This document shows positions 1 to 6,045 of a stretch of DNA of 6,655 nt, in pieces (the first letter of the stretch is position 1; every line of letters starts with the position of its first letter). Origin of the DNA: Bifidobacterium breve (GTDB taxonomy: Bacteria; Actinomycetota; Acidimicrobiia; Acidimicrobiales; Ilumatobacteraceae); the NCBI GenBank assembly GCA_945871625.1, contig CAMBWL010000047.1, forward strand, positions 1 to 6,655, read 5' to 3'. The position numbers were made by a program, and so were the translations under genes. The notes under the pieces were generated by a model. The model was not told the DNA's origin and searched no databases. It worked only from the letters and a program-made list of their open reading frames with translations.

Positions 1-357
1 ATCTGTGGCGTTGAGGCCTGACCCGTCATGGAACTTTGCTTTAGTCAGATTAAACGTGTATGTCAGACCATCTGCAGATGCCGTGTATGACTTGGCAAGT
101 GACGGCACGATTTTGCCGCTGTTTTCGACTTTGACCAGACCTTCATAAACATTATTTAAGAGCACCTGTGGAATTGCTTGACCCGCGACGCCACTGATAT
201 CAAGACTTACTGGCTCGAGCGTGAAGCCGATTGTGATGGTTGAATTTGTTTTGGCACTCGCACCTACGCTGGCAGAGTTGATATTTGCTAGCAAGGGCGT
301 TGCCAGCAGAAGCAGAGCTATTAAAAGTGGCTTTTGGCGCGCATTTTTCATAGTCAT
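1..357 (-). CDS. ABC transporter substrate-binding protein, family 5 (peptide/nickel type), N-terminal part, runs off the left edge
   Basis: The frame is open from an ATG at 357 (or the in-frame ATG at 351) to base 1, giving 119 codons. Residues 3-30 form a Sec-type signal peptide: a basic start (KNARQK), then a Leu-rich core (PLLIALLLLATPLLA). The mature part has the hallmarks of SBP_bac_5 proteins (DppA/OppA/NikA type): NNVYEGLVKV at 68-77, then IVPSLAKSYTASADGLTYTFNL, shown here as IVPSLAKSY (83-91) and DGLTYTFNL (96-104), then KFHDG (108-112). Such proteins capture peptides or other small solutes outside the membrane for an ABC importer; the ligand cannot be told from this part. There is no cysteine or lipobox after the signal, which is unusual for a binding protein of a Gram-positive. 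The gene lies 34 bp behind the exporter gene on the same strand. No Shine-Dalgarno is visible at either ATG. Family call is firm; start and substrate are not. Confidence 0.87.
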   Translation of the reverse strand, partial: MTMKNARQKPLLIALLLLATPLLANINSASVGASAKTNSTITIGFTLEPVSLDISGVAGQAIPQVLLNNVYEGLVKVENSGKIVPSLAKSYTASADGLTYTFNLTKAKFHDGSGLNATD

Positions 358-360
358 TTA

Positions 361-368
361 AATCTATA
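361..368 (-). promoter_or_regulatory. possible -10 element for the solute-binding protein gene
   Basis: On the minus strand TATAGATT lies 3 nt before the ATG at 357 and 9 nt before the ATG at 351. It resembles a sigma-70-type -10 box. Transcription from it would give a very short or absent leader, which would explain the missing Shine-Dalgarno and favour the ATG at 351. No convincing -35 is seen 15-19 nt upstream. The AT-rich gap makes a chance match easy, so this is only a candidate. Confidence 0.25.
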
Positions 369-374
369 CGGCGA

Positions 375-396
375 TCTAATCATTGCGAGGATTAGA
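375..396. repeat. short inverted repeat across the exporter stop codon
   Basis: TCTAATC (375-381) and GATTAGA (390-396) are perfect complementary arms of 7 bp around an 8-nt centre. The repeat spans the TAA stop of the exporter gene (392-394) and the start of the 34-bp gap before the binding-protein gene. In RNA it would fold into a weak AU-rich hairpin; in DNA it could be an operator. There is no following U-tract on the minus strand, so it is not a typical terminator. A few repeats of this size are expected by chance in a window this long; only its position is suggestive. Confidence 0.3.
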
Positions 397-2245
397 CCTC
401 GAAGGTTTCGCCTGCGCGAACTTGTGCGGCATATAGCGAGTTGTTGTTCATTAGTTGTTCGTGAGTGCCTTGCTCGATGATCGTGCCATTGTCGAGAACG
501 ACAATTCGATCGGCATCACGGATCGTTGAAAGGCGATGGGCGATGACCAGTGAAGTGCGGTTTTTCATCGCTGCGTCGAGTGCGTTCTGCACGAGAACTT
601 CGCCCTCGTTGTCGAGGTGACTGGTGGCTTCGTCGAGAATCATCACTGCTGGGTTCTTGAGCAATAATCGTGCAATCGCCAAGCGTTGTTTTTCGCCACC
701 CGAGAGTCGATAACCGCGTTCGCCGACGATCGTGTCGTAGCCGTCAGGTAGTGCAGCAATAACGTCGTGAATTTTTGCAGCCTGGCATGCAGCAACGATT
801 TGTTCGTGGGTCGCATCGGGTCGGGCATATAACAAATTCGACTTAACTGATTCGTGAAACATATGTGAGTCTTGTGAGACGACGCCGATCGCAGCGCGAA
901 GCGAGACGCCAGTTAAATCGCGAACATCTTTGCAGTCGAGGCGAACAGATCCTGATGTGACGTCGTAGAGGCGAGCGAGCAACATTGCCAAAGTTGTTTT
1001 GCCGCTGCCACTCGCGCCGACGATTGCGACCGTTTCGCCTGGTGCAATTTTTAGAGAGACATCACGCAAGACATCTACATCGGGGTCTGCGCCCTGCATG
1101 ACACCCGCTAATTCAAGAGAGCCAATCGAAACACTTGAACCAGGCGGGTAGCGAAAAGAAACACGGTCAAACTCGATTTCGCCGCGAGGATTAACCACGT
1201 CGACCGCGCCTAATCGATCAGTGATTGCAACAGGTGCATCGAGCACTTCAAATACGCGTTCGAAACTGACGAGTGCGGTTAGCACTTCAAGTCGAGCGTT
1301 TGTCAGCCCGGTGAGCGGCTGGTAAATGCGTTGTACGAACGCCGCCATTGCAACGAGTGTGCCGATCGTGATGCCGCCAGATACAACCATGAACGCACCG
1401 ACACCGTAAATTGCGACTGCGCCGAGTGCGCCGACAAGACCGAGCGCAACAAAAAATATGCGACCGTACATTGCTGCTGTGACACCGATATCGCGAACCC
1501 GAGACGCTCGTGAGCCGAATGCGCCGACTTCTTCTTTGTGACGGCCAAAAAGTTTGACGAGCAGCGCACCAGAAACGTTAAATCTCTCGGTCATCTGCGT
1601 ATTCATCGAAGCGTTAAGCCCCATTTGCTCACGCGAGATTTCTTGCAACCGTGCGCCGACACGCTTTGCCGGCACGATGAACACAGGTAAGACAATTAGT
1701 GCCAACAATGTGAGTCGCCACTCGAGAGCGAGCATTGCCACGAGGGTTGTCGTAAAAATGACAAGGTTTGAAACAACGCTGCCGAGCGTGCCGGTCACGG
1801 CAGTTTGTGCGCCGACGACATCGTTATTCAGGCGGCTGATCAATGCCCCAGTTTGCGTACGAGTGAAAAACGCGATCGGCATATTCTGAACTTTGTCGAA
1901 CAGGGCAACGCGCAGGTCGTAGATTAATCCTTCGCCAATTCGTGCCGAGTACCAGCGTTGAATAATTTGCAGTGCGGCGTCACCGAGTGCGACGATTACC
2001 AGAATCACGGTTAGAGAAACGATTCGCCGTTTGTCAGCATCAGGAATTGCTTCGTCGACGATGAGTCGAAACATCAGCGGTGGCGCGAGGGCGATCAACG
2101 ATGTGATGAGAATTGTGGCGAGAAACCCGAGAATTGAACGTCGATACGGTCGAGCAAATCGCCACACTCGACGCACCGAGGTTTTGCCGATTTTCGCGCC
2201 AGCGACACCTGTCTTGTCGCGCGGTATCAACTGATGTGGATGCAC
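392..2245 (-). CDS. ABC-type multidrug/lipid exporter, fused permease and ATPase (half-transporter)
   Basis: The 617-residue length is typical of MsbA/LmrA/BmrA half-exporters. Residues 1-35 are a basic cytoplasmic tail. About six membrane segments follow (near 36-56, 75-95, 155-172, 176-194, 262-284 and 286-305). The ATPase domain covers about 355-610 and has all catalytic elements: A-loop Tyr366, Walker A GASGSGKT (410-417), Q-loop Gln458, signature LSGGEKQ (514-520), Walker B VMILDE (534-539) and H-loop His570. The nucleotide site therefore looks fully active. Residues 367-391 form a long linker between A-loop and core, containing SVSIGSLELAGV, like that of many actinobacterial exporters. 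No second half-transporter is adjacent, so a homodimer is likely. The substrate (drug, lipid or peptide) cannot be deduced. The GTG start at 2245 has no Shine-Dalgarno but sits 6 nt after a TANNNT box, fitting a leaderless transcript. Confidence 0.95.
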   Translation of the reverse strand: MHPHQLIPRDKTGVAGAKIGKTSVRRVWRFARPYRRSILGFLATILITSLIALAPPLMFRLIVDEAIPDADKRRIVSLTVILVIVALGDAALQIIQRWYSARIGEGLIYDLRVALFDKVQNMPIAFFTRTQTGALISRLNNDVVGAQTAVTGTLGSVVSNLVIFTTTLVAMLALEWRLTLLALIVLPVFIVPAKRVGARLQEISREQMGLNASMNTQMTERFNVSGALLVKLFGRHKEEVGAFGSRASRVRDIGVTAAMYGRIFFVALGLVGALGAVAIYGVGAFMVVSGGITIGTLVAMAAFVQRIYQPLTGLTNARLEVLTALVSFERVFEVLDAPVAITDRLGAVDVVNPRGEIEFDRVSFRYPPGSSVSIGSLELAGVMQGADPDVDVLRDVSLKIAPGETVAIVGASGSGKTTLAMLLARLYDVTSGSVRLDCKDVRDLTGVSLRAAIGVVSQDSHMFHESVKSNLLYARPDATHEQIVAACQAAKIHDVIAALPDGYDTIVGERGYRLSGGEKQRLAIARLLLKNPAVMILDEATSHLDNEGEVLVQNALDAAMKNRTSLVIAHRLSTIRDADRIVVLDNGTIIEQGTHEQLMNNNSLYAAQVRAGETFEV

Positions 2246-2251
2246 GCAGTC

Positions 2252-2280
2252 AGGCTACGGCTCAAGAAAATTTTTGTTCA
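2252..2280 (-). promoter_or_regulatory. probable leaderless promoter of the exporter gene
   Basis: Reading the minus strand, TGAACA (2280-2275; four of six matches to TTGACA) is followed after 17 nt by TAGCCT (2257-2252; matches TANNNT), then by 6 nt and the GTG start at 2245. A transcript starting at that G would have no leader, in line with the absence of a Shine-Dalgarno. The spacing is what leaderless genes of Actinobacteria show. It is inferred from motifs alone. Confidence 0.45.
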
Positions 2281-2303
2281 CCCAAGGGGCACTTTTAGTT
2301 AGG

Positions 2304-2330
2304 TTGATGTTTACTGCTCGTGAATACAGT
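2304..2330 (+). promoter_or_regulatory. candidate promoter of the DUF1800-DUF1501 operon
   Basis: TACAGT (2325-2330) fits the TANNNT -10 pattern and lies exactly 6 nt before the GTG at 2337, the same geometry as for the divergent exporter gene. TTGATG (2304-2309) could be a -35, but the 15-nt spacer is short. If real, the DUF1800 message is leaderless and starts at the GTG. The ATG inside TTGATG (2307) would then be promoter rather than coding sequence. Confidence 0.35.
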
Positions 2331-2336
2331 GAGGAT

Positions 2337-3671
2337 GTGTCAAATCAGGATCGCACAGCAATTGCGAGGCTGACTCACCGAATTGGGTTCGGACCAAAGC
2401 CGGGGCAGTTTCGAAAAATGTTGAAGCAAGGCTTCAAGGTCTCGGCAAAGCAGTTGCTAAATTCTGGATTGCCCAATTATGGCGATGTGAAAACAGCGAT
2501 TGGTATCACCGACTTAGGTGCTCAACCTAAGCCGAACTCTGAGCTGCTTGAGCCATACAAAGTTGCTAAGCGAGCGCAGTTACGCAATATGAGTTTATGG
2601 TGGCTTGACCAAATGGTTGACCAAGATTTTCCGTTTGTCGAGCGAATGACCTGGTTTTGGCACGGGCATTGGGCGACGTCCTATTCGAAAGTTGACGAGC
2701 CAGTTGTGATGTTTGATCACATTGCGCGTCTTCGAAAACACGCGATTGGTGACTTCACGCAAATGTGTGAAGAGATGGTTTTAGATGGTGGGCTGATTTA
2801 TTGGCTTGATGGTCAATTAAACACGGCAAATTCTCCCAATGAGAATCTTTCACGCGAGTTGCTAGAACTATTCACCCTTGGGGTGAACAATTATTCTGAA
2901 ACCGATGTCAAAGAGGCTGCGAAGGCGCTTTCGGGTCTGCGAGTAGTGAAAAATTCTGGTCTGGTCACCAAAGAACCGAGGCGAAGTTATGCCGGCACAT
3001 CAACTGTCTTGGGTACGACGGGAAATTTCGAATCAGTGACTCTTGCAAGGCACCTTTCGCTGACAACTGCTTGCCAAAGTTTTATTCCTGAGCGAATGAC
3101 ATATCGTTTTATTTCACCAGCATCGTCGATGATGAGCACTCCGATGAAGCCGTCTGAGCGCGTAAAATCCTCCACACCAATTATTAAGAAAGCATTTGGC
3201 GGGCGTCAGATACTCCCGACGATGGAAGCATTGGTGTTTAGCGATGCTTTTCAAAATCCGATTAACTCACAGGTCAAGAGCCCACTTGAATGGTTGGTGT
3301 CAGTGTTACGCGCTACTAGAACTGTTCCTTCTAGATATGCGAACCCAGACTATTTGTTAAAACTCCTTGACACTTTGGGTCAGCGACCGTTTTTTCCGCC
3401 CAGTGTCGGTGGTTGGCCGGCTGACGAAGCCTGGTTGTCGGTTGCATCATCGCAAACTTTGATTCAAGCCGCGCAATTGATAGTCAGCCAAGGAGATTTG
3501 AGCCCATTGATGGATGTAGCCAAGAAACAAAGAATTGATGCTCTGGCAGATTGGTTGGGTGTCGCCGAGTGGAGTGATCGAACTAAAACTGCGTTTGATG
3601 GCGCGCTTCAAGATCCGGCGCGACTTGCTGCTTTGGCGATCTGCAGTCCTGAATATTTGGTCAGTGCCTGA
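2337..3671 (+). CDS. DUF1800 family protein, with a probable internal out-of-phase segment
   Basis: A 444-residue DUF1800 protein of unknown biochemical function. Family landmarks in order: RLTHRIGFGP (11-20), ERMTWFWHGHW (102-112), GGLIYWLDG (151-159), NENLSRELLELFTLG (168-182), DVKEAAKALSG (190-200), SYAGTSTVLG (217-226), CQSFIPERM (246-254), KSPLEW (314-319) and PPSVGGWP (354-361). The C-terminus is complete. The GTG at 2337 is preferred because it gives MSNQDRTAIARL, close to the usual distance before the GFG motif, and follows a -10-like box by 6 nt. ATG 2307 (454 aa) and TTG 2274 (465 aa) remain possible. No signal peptide or membrane segment is visible. The DUF1501 gene follows 8 bp later, the standard pairing. 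Residues 261-273 (PASSMMSTPMKPS) look like out-of-phase translation (see the findings). The Trp usual after the ALTG-like motif is Leu201 here. Confidence 0.9.
   Translation: MSNQDRTAIARLTHRIGFGPKPGQFRKMLKQGFKVSAKQLLNSGLPNYGDVKTAIGITDLGAQPKPNSELLEPYKVAKRAQLRNMSLWWLDQMVDQDFPFVERMTWFWHGHWATSYSKVDEPVVMFDHIARLRKHAIGDFTQMCEEMVLDGGLIYWLDGQLNTANSPNENLSRELLELFTLGVNNYSETDVKEAAKALSGLRVVKNSGLVTKEPRRSYAGTSTVLGTTGNFESVTLARHLSLTTACQSFIPERMTYRFISPASSMMSTPMKPSERVKSSTPIIKKAFGGRQILPTMEALVFSDAFQNPINSQVKSPLEWLVSVLRATRTVPSRYANPDYLLKLLDTLGQRPFFPPSVGGWPADEAWLSVASSQTLIQAAQLIVSQGDLSPLMDVAKKQRIDALADWLGVAEWSDRTKTAFDGALQDPARLAALAICSPEYLVSA
3117..3155 (+). other. suspected out-of-phase segment between compensating frameshifts
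   Basis: The annotated frame reads PASSMMSTPMKPS here, rich in Met, Ser and Pro and unlike the rest of the protein. The frame offset by two bases, starting at 3116, reads TSIVDDEHSDEAV before meeting TGA at 3155-3157. If one base were restored near 3116 and the T at 3155 removed, the product would read ISTSIVDDEHSDEAVERV and then continue in the present frame, which looks far more like a folded domain. Flanking family motifs on both sides are in the annotated frame, so the gene as a whole stays open. Either two true indels or two sequence errors would explain it. Inferred by eye without an alignment. Confidence 0.5.
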
Positions 3672-3676
3672 AAGGA
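3671..3676 (+). promoter_or_regulatory. ribosome binding site of the DUF1501 gene
   Basis: AAAGGA overlaps the last base of the DUF1800 stop (TGA 3669-3671) and precedes the ATG at 3680 by 3 nt. With only 8 bp between the two genes it fixes the DUF1501 start and suggests one transcript with coupled translation. Confidence 0.6.
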
Positions 3677-3679
3677 AAC

Positions 3680-4906
3680 ATGAAAAATATCAGCCGCCGA
3701 AACTTTATTAAGTTGACGAGTGCTAGTGCCGTTGCGGTAGCGCACTCGCTTTCTATGTTTGAGTTGGCTCAGGCTGCAGGACCACGACTATTGCCGACTG
3801 GCACGCCGATTCTCGTGATTGTGACGCTCAACGGCGGCAACGACGGGCTGAACACCGTGGTGCCATATTTGGATCCGATTTATAAGTCGCTGCGTCCTCA
3901 ACTTGCCTATAAAGAGGATCAAGTGTTGCCGATTGGTGATGGTCTTGGGCTTAACGGCTCAATGACGGGATTCAAAACATTGTGGGACAACAAACAGCTC
4001 GCAATTGTGCGTGGTGTCGGTTATCCGAACCCTGATCGTTCGCACTTTTCGTCGATGGCAATTTGGCAAAGTGCATCTCGCACGCCGATTAAAACTGGAT
4101 GGATTGGGCGGTGGATTGAAACACAGCCTGAGAATCCGTTTCTTGCAATCAGTCTCGGTTCGACTTTGCCACCGCTTTTTCAGGGTGCCAAACGCTCGGG
4201 CACCGTGCTGCCACTCAGCGGGCTGAAGATACCAACGGGCATGCTCGCAACAGACTTTGCAAAAACGTCGAAGAAAACAAGACTTGATGGTCAACTCTCA
4301 GCAACCGCCGCGCGTTCGATTCGCGACTTGTTTACAGTTGCAGATATTGTCTCACCAATTCTCAAGAATCCTGCACCGCCTGCGGCTGACTTGCCCACGG
4401 TCATCGGAGGTAACGCAGGTGGAGAATCAAACCTCAGCGCTCAGTTAGATATTGCCGCGAAGTTGATTGCCGCAGGCGTGCCGACGCGTGTTTGGTCTGT
4501 CTCACTAGGTGGCTTTGATACTCATGCCAACGAATTGTCGGCACAGTCGCTGCTTCTTGGTACGGTCTCAAATTCGATTTCAAAATTTATGTCGCAGATG
4601 CGAACAATTGGTCGCAGCAGAGATGTAACGGTTATGGTCTACAGCGAATTTGGCAGGCGTGTGCGCGCGAATGCATCAGATGGCACTGATCACGGCACAT
4701 CCGGACCAATGTTTATTATCGGTGAGCGAGTCGTTGGCGGGTTTCACGGTGAGCAACCACCGCTCAATCAATTGAAAGATGGTGATCTTGCCGTGACGAC
4801 TGACTTTAGATCTGTCTATGGCAGCGTGATCGAAGGCGTATTGCACACGCCAGTCGATCGAGTTATAAACGGATGGAACGACAGATTGCCGTTGTTCACT
4901 GCTTGA
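3680..4906 (+). CDS. Tat-exported DUF1501 family protein
   Basis: A 408-residue DUF1501 protein. The family is related in fold to sulfatases and alkaline phosphatases but its reaction is unknown. The N-terminus is a near-perfect twin-arginine signal, SRRNFIK (5-11), then an Ala/Ser-rich stretch and a likely cleavage site after AQA (30-32). Export in folded form fits a protein that loads a cofactor or metal in the cytoplasm. Conserved blocks are NGGNDGLNTVVP (51-62), DRSHF (119-123), GGFDTHANE (277-285), SEFGRR (322-327) and DGTDHG (334-339). The Asp/His-rich last three are where the related enzymes bind metal, so a metal site is plausible but unproven. The length is normal and both ends are complete. 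It follows DUF1800 by 8 bp; the two probably form a functional unit. Its TGA directly abuts the stop codon of the converging VOC gene. Confidence 0.93.
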   Translation: MKNISRRNFIKLTSASAVAVAHSLSMFELAQAAGPRLLPTGTPILVIVTLNGGNDGLNTVVPYLDPIYKSLRPQLAYKEDQVLPIGDGLGLNGSMTGFKTLWDNKQLAIVRGVGYPNPDRSHFSSMAIWQSASRTPIKTGWIGRWIETQPENPFLAISLGSTLPPLFQGAKRSGTVLPLSGLKIPTGMLATDFAKTSKKTRLDGQLSATAARSIRDLFTVADIVSPILKNPAPPAADLPTVIGGNAGGESNLSAQLDIAAKLIAAGVPTRVWSVSLGGFDTHANELSAQSLLLGTVSNSISKFMSQMRTIGRSRDVTVMVYSEFGRRVRANASDGTDHGTSGPMFIIGERVVGGFHGEQPPLNQLKDGDLAVTTDFRSVYGSVIEGVLHTPVDRVINGWNDRLPLFTA

Positions 4907-5386
4907 TTATTTTTTGGATAGTGAAGCGCGGGCTGCGACTGGATCAACAGTGAAACCCGGCGTGTCACGACAAAATTCAATCATGATGCCGTTTGGATCA
5001 AGGTAATAGTGAGAGTGACACCATCCGTGGTCGACATCCATAAACGGTTTGATGCCGGCTGCTTCTAGCGAGGCGCGAGCTTGCTCTTGAGTTTCTTTGT
5101 CGGCGGTGAAAGCGATGTGATTGACCCAGACAGGTAATCCATTGCCGGTCGATACATCGGAGCGCCAATCAGGCTTTTCGCCCATGTTGTGCAGATCAAA
5201 AAAAGCGATACACGTACCGTCGCCGAGGTCAAAAAACAGGTGGCGAAAATTCGAATCAGAATCCGGAATTTGTGTCACCTCGGTGTGCACAAGCGGAAAT
5301 CCGAGAATGTCCTCGTAAAAATGCCGGGTTGCCTCGGCATCGCGACATGCGTAAGCAACATGGTGAACACCGCTTTTAAGTTTCAT
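4907..5386 (-). CDS. VOC superfamily protein (glyoxalase / extradiol dioxygenase fold)
   Basis: A 159-residue single-domain protein made of two beta-alpha-beta-beta-beta modules. Module one runs from GVHHVAYACRD (6-16) through FYEDILGFPLVH (23-34) to CIAFFDL (59-65). Module two runs from VNHIAF (88-93) to YYLDPNGIMIEF (127-138). His8 or His9, His90 and Glu137 lie where the family holds its divalent metal, and DPNG plus IEF are typical of module two. The first-module position often held by a second acidic ligand looks non-acidic (IAFFD), which favours a dioxygenase-like three-ligand site over glyoxalase I, though substrate and activity are open. The start is fixed by the ATGA overlap with the upstream gene (ATG 5386-5384, TGA 5385-5383) and by GAAGG a few bases before it, so translation is probably coupled. 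It is the last gene of the operon. Confidence 0.92.
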   Translation of the reverse strand: MKLKSGVHHVAYACRDAEATRHFYEDILGFPLVHTEVTQIPDSDSNFRHLFFDLGDGTCIAFFDLHNMGEKPDWRSDVSTGNGLPVWVNHIAFTADKETQEQARASLEAAGIKPFMDVDHGWCHSHYYLDPNGIMIEFCRDTPGFTVDPVAARASLSKK

Positions 5387-6006
5387 TGCACCTTCAGTTT
5401 CATTCGTGGGCCTTCTGGTCCGTCTATTTCGACGATCGGATCGTCTCGATCGTCAAATTCTGTGCGCAAGGCACGACTCATAACCGCATGCATATCGTAC
5501 ATCGCGACAATGTAAGTGAACTCAAGAATTTCTTCATCGCTCAGGTGAGATTTGAGCGCCGCAAAAACACCATCACTGACTCGGCCACCGTCATAGACAA
5601 GTGCGTCGGTGTAGGCGAGAATTGCCCGTTCAACGGGCGAGAAACACTCGGCAGTTTGCCAACAGGCAATTGCTTGAATTTTTTCTTCTTCGATGCCGGC
5701 TGATCGACAAGACTTGCAGTGTTGCGAATATACGAATTGGCTTGCGCGCGCCCAACCAACCCGAGTTTGTCCGAGTTCGCGAAGTTGCTCGTTAATTTTG
5801 CGCGCCGGATTTCGATACAGCGCGAACCCGCGAACTGCGTGCTCGAAAACTTCTGGCACAAGTGCGAATACCGTCCACCAATCGCCGGGCGTGCCGGTTG
5901 CCGTGCCAGGGGATGAAACAGGATCACGGTCGCCAAATAGCAGGTCATAAACGGGCAACACCGATTTGTCTGCTTGCTCGCGAGGCACTTGTCTGAGTCG
6001 TGGCAT
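5383..6006 (-). CDS. carboxymuconolactone decarboxylase / AhpD-like family protein
   Basis: A 207-residue protein of the CMD/AhpD-like all-helical family, whose members include peroxide-linked thiol disulfide reductases and decarboxylases. The core is at about 75-140: RELGQTRVGWARASQFVYSQ-type helix, then HCKSC (96-100), then FSPVERAILAYTDALV (122-137). The CxxC pair (Cys97, Cys100) implies redox activity. The His found four residues after the second Cys in AhpD is Gly104 here, so it may not be a standard AhpD. The second half continues with LSDEEILEFTYIVAMYDMHAVMSRAL (start 155), the usual helix of this family. The ATG at 6006 is chosen because AGGGGG (6016-6011) precedes it by 4 nt. A longer frame to 6159 would overlap the NDH-2 gene and add an unlikely tail. 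The gene lies 43 bp behind NDH-2 and overlaps the VOC gene by 4 bp. Confidence 0.9.
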   Translation of the reverse strand: MPRLRQVPREQADKSVLPVYDLLFGDRDPVSSPGTATGTPGDWWTVFALVPEVFEHAVRGFALYRNPARKINEQLRELGQTRVGWARASQFVYSQHCKSCRSAGIEEEKIQAIACWQTAECFSPVERAILAYTDALVYDGGRVSDGVFAALKSHLSDEEILEFTYIVAMYDMHAVMSRALRTEFDDRDDPIVEIDGPEGPRMKLKVQ

Positions 6007-6010
6007 ATTT

Positions 6011-6016
6011 CCCCCT
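6011..6016 (-). promoter_or_regulatory. strong ribosome binding site deciding the CMD gene start
   Basis: AGGGGG on the minus strand, 4 nt before the ATG at 6006-6004. It is the strongest Shine-Dalgarno in the window and rules against the upstream in-frame start at 6159. Confidence 0.7.
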
Positions 6017-6029
6017 GCGCAATTTCTAG

Positions 6030-6045
6030 CACTTTCGAGAAAGTG
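6030..6045 (-). other. intercistronic stem-loop after the NDH-2 stop codon
   Basis: The minus-strand transcript reads CACTTTCTCGAAAGTG, a perfect 6-bp stem with a CUCG tetraloop, starting 4 nt after the NDH-2 stop (6052-6050) and ending 13 nt before the CMD ribosome site. No U-tract follows, so it is not a classical terminator. It could stabilise the upstream message 3' end or lower read-through, setting the ratio of NDH-2 to the genes behind it. Stems this short occur by chance; its position is the main argument. Confidence 0.35.

Noticed and set aside
1303..1889. Open frames of up to 111 codons on either strand within the exporter gene
   Set aside because: The exporter frame carries all transporter motifs without a gap. 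The other frames are Cys/Arg/Ser-rich, as expected for out-of-phase reading.
2274..2336. Longer DUF1800 start at TTG 2274 or ATG 2307
   Set aside because: Neither has a well-placed Shine-Dalgarno, the added residues show no family motif or signal peptide, and the GTG at 2337 has a -10-like box at the leaderless distance. The ATG at 2307 is kept as the second choice.
3040..3090. A further out-of-phase stretch (offset frame reading KAPFADNCLPKF) upstream of the suspected frameshift
   Set aside because: The annotated frame here gives CQSFIPERM with the Cys-x-x-Phe-Ile spacing I expect for the family, and the offset frame stops at 3089. There is no need for another shift.
4866..4915. AACGG ... 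CCGTT arms followed by a T-run as a terminator for DUF1501
   Set aside because: The stem is only 5 bp with a 16-nt loop, and the T-run lies about 17 nt beyond it, inside the VOC coding end. It does not meet the form of an intrinsic terminator.
5366..5403. Near-identical MKLK at the end of CMD and the start of VOC, as a possible duplication
   Set aside because: Only about four residues and a dozen bases are shared, partly imposed by the A-rich start context. This is too short to call a repeat.
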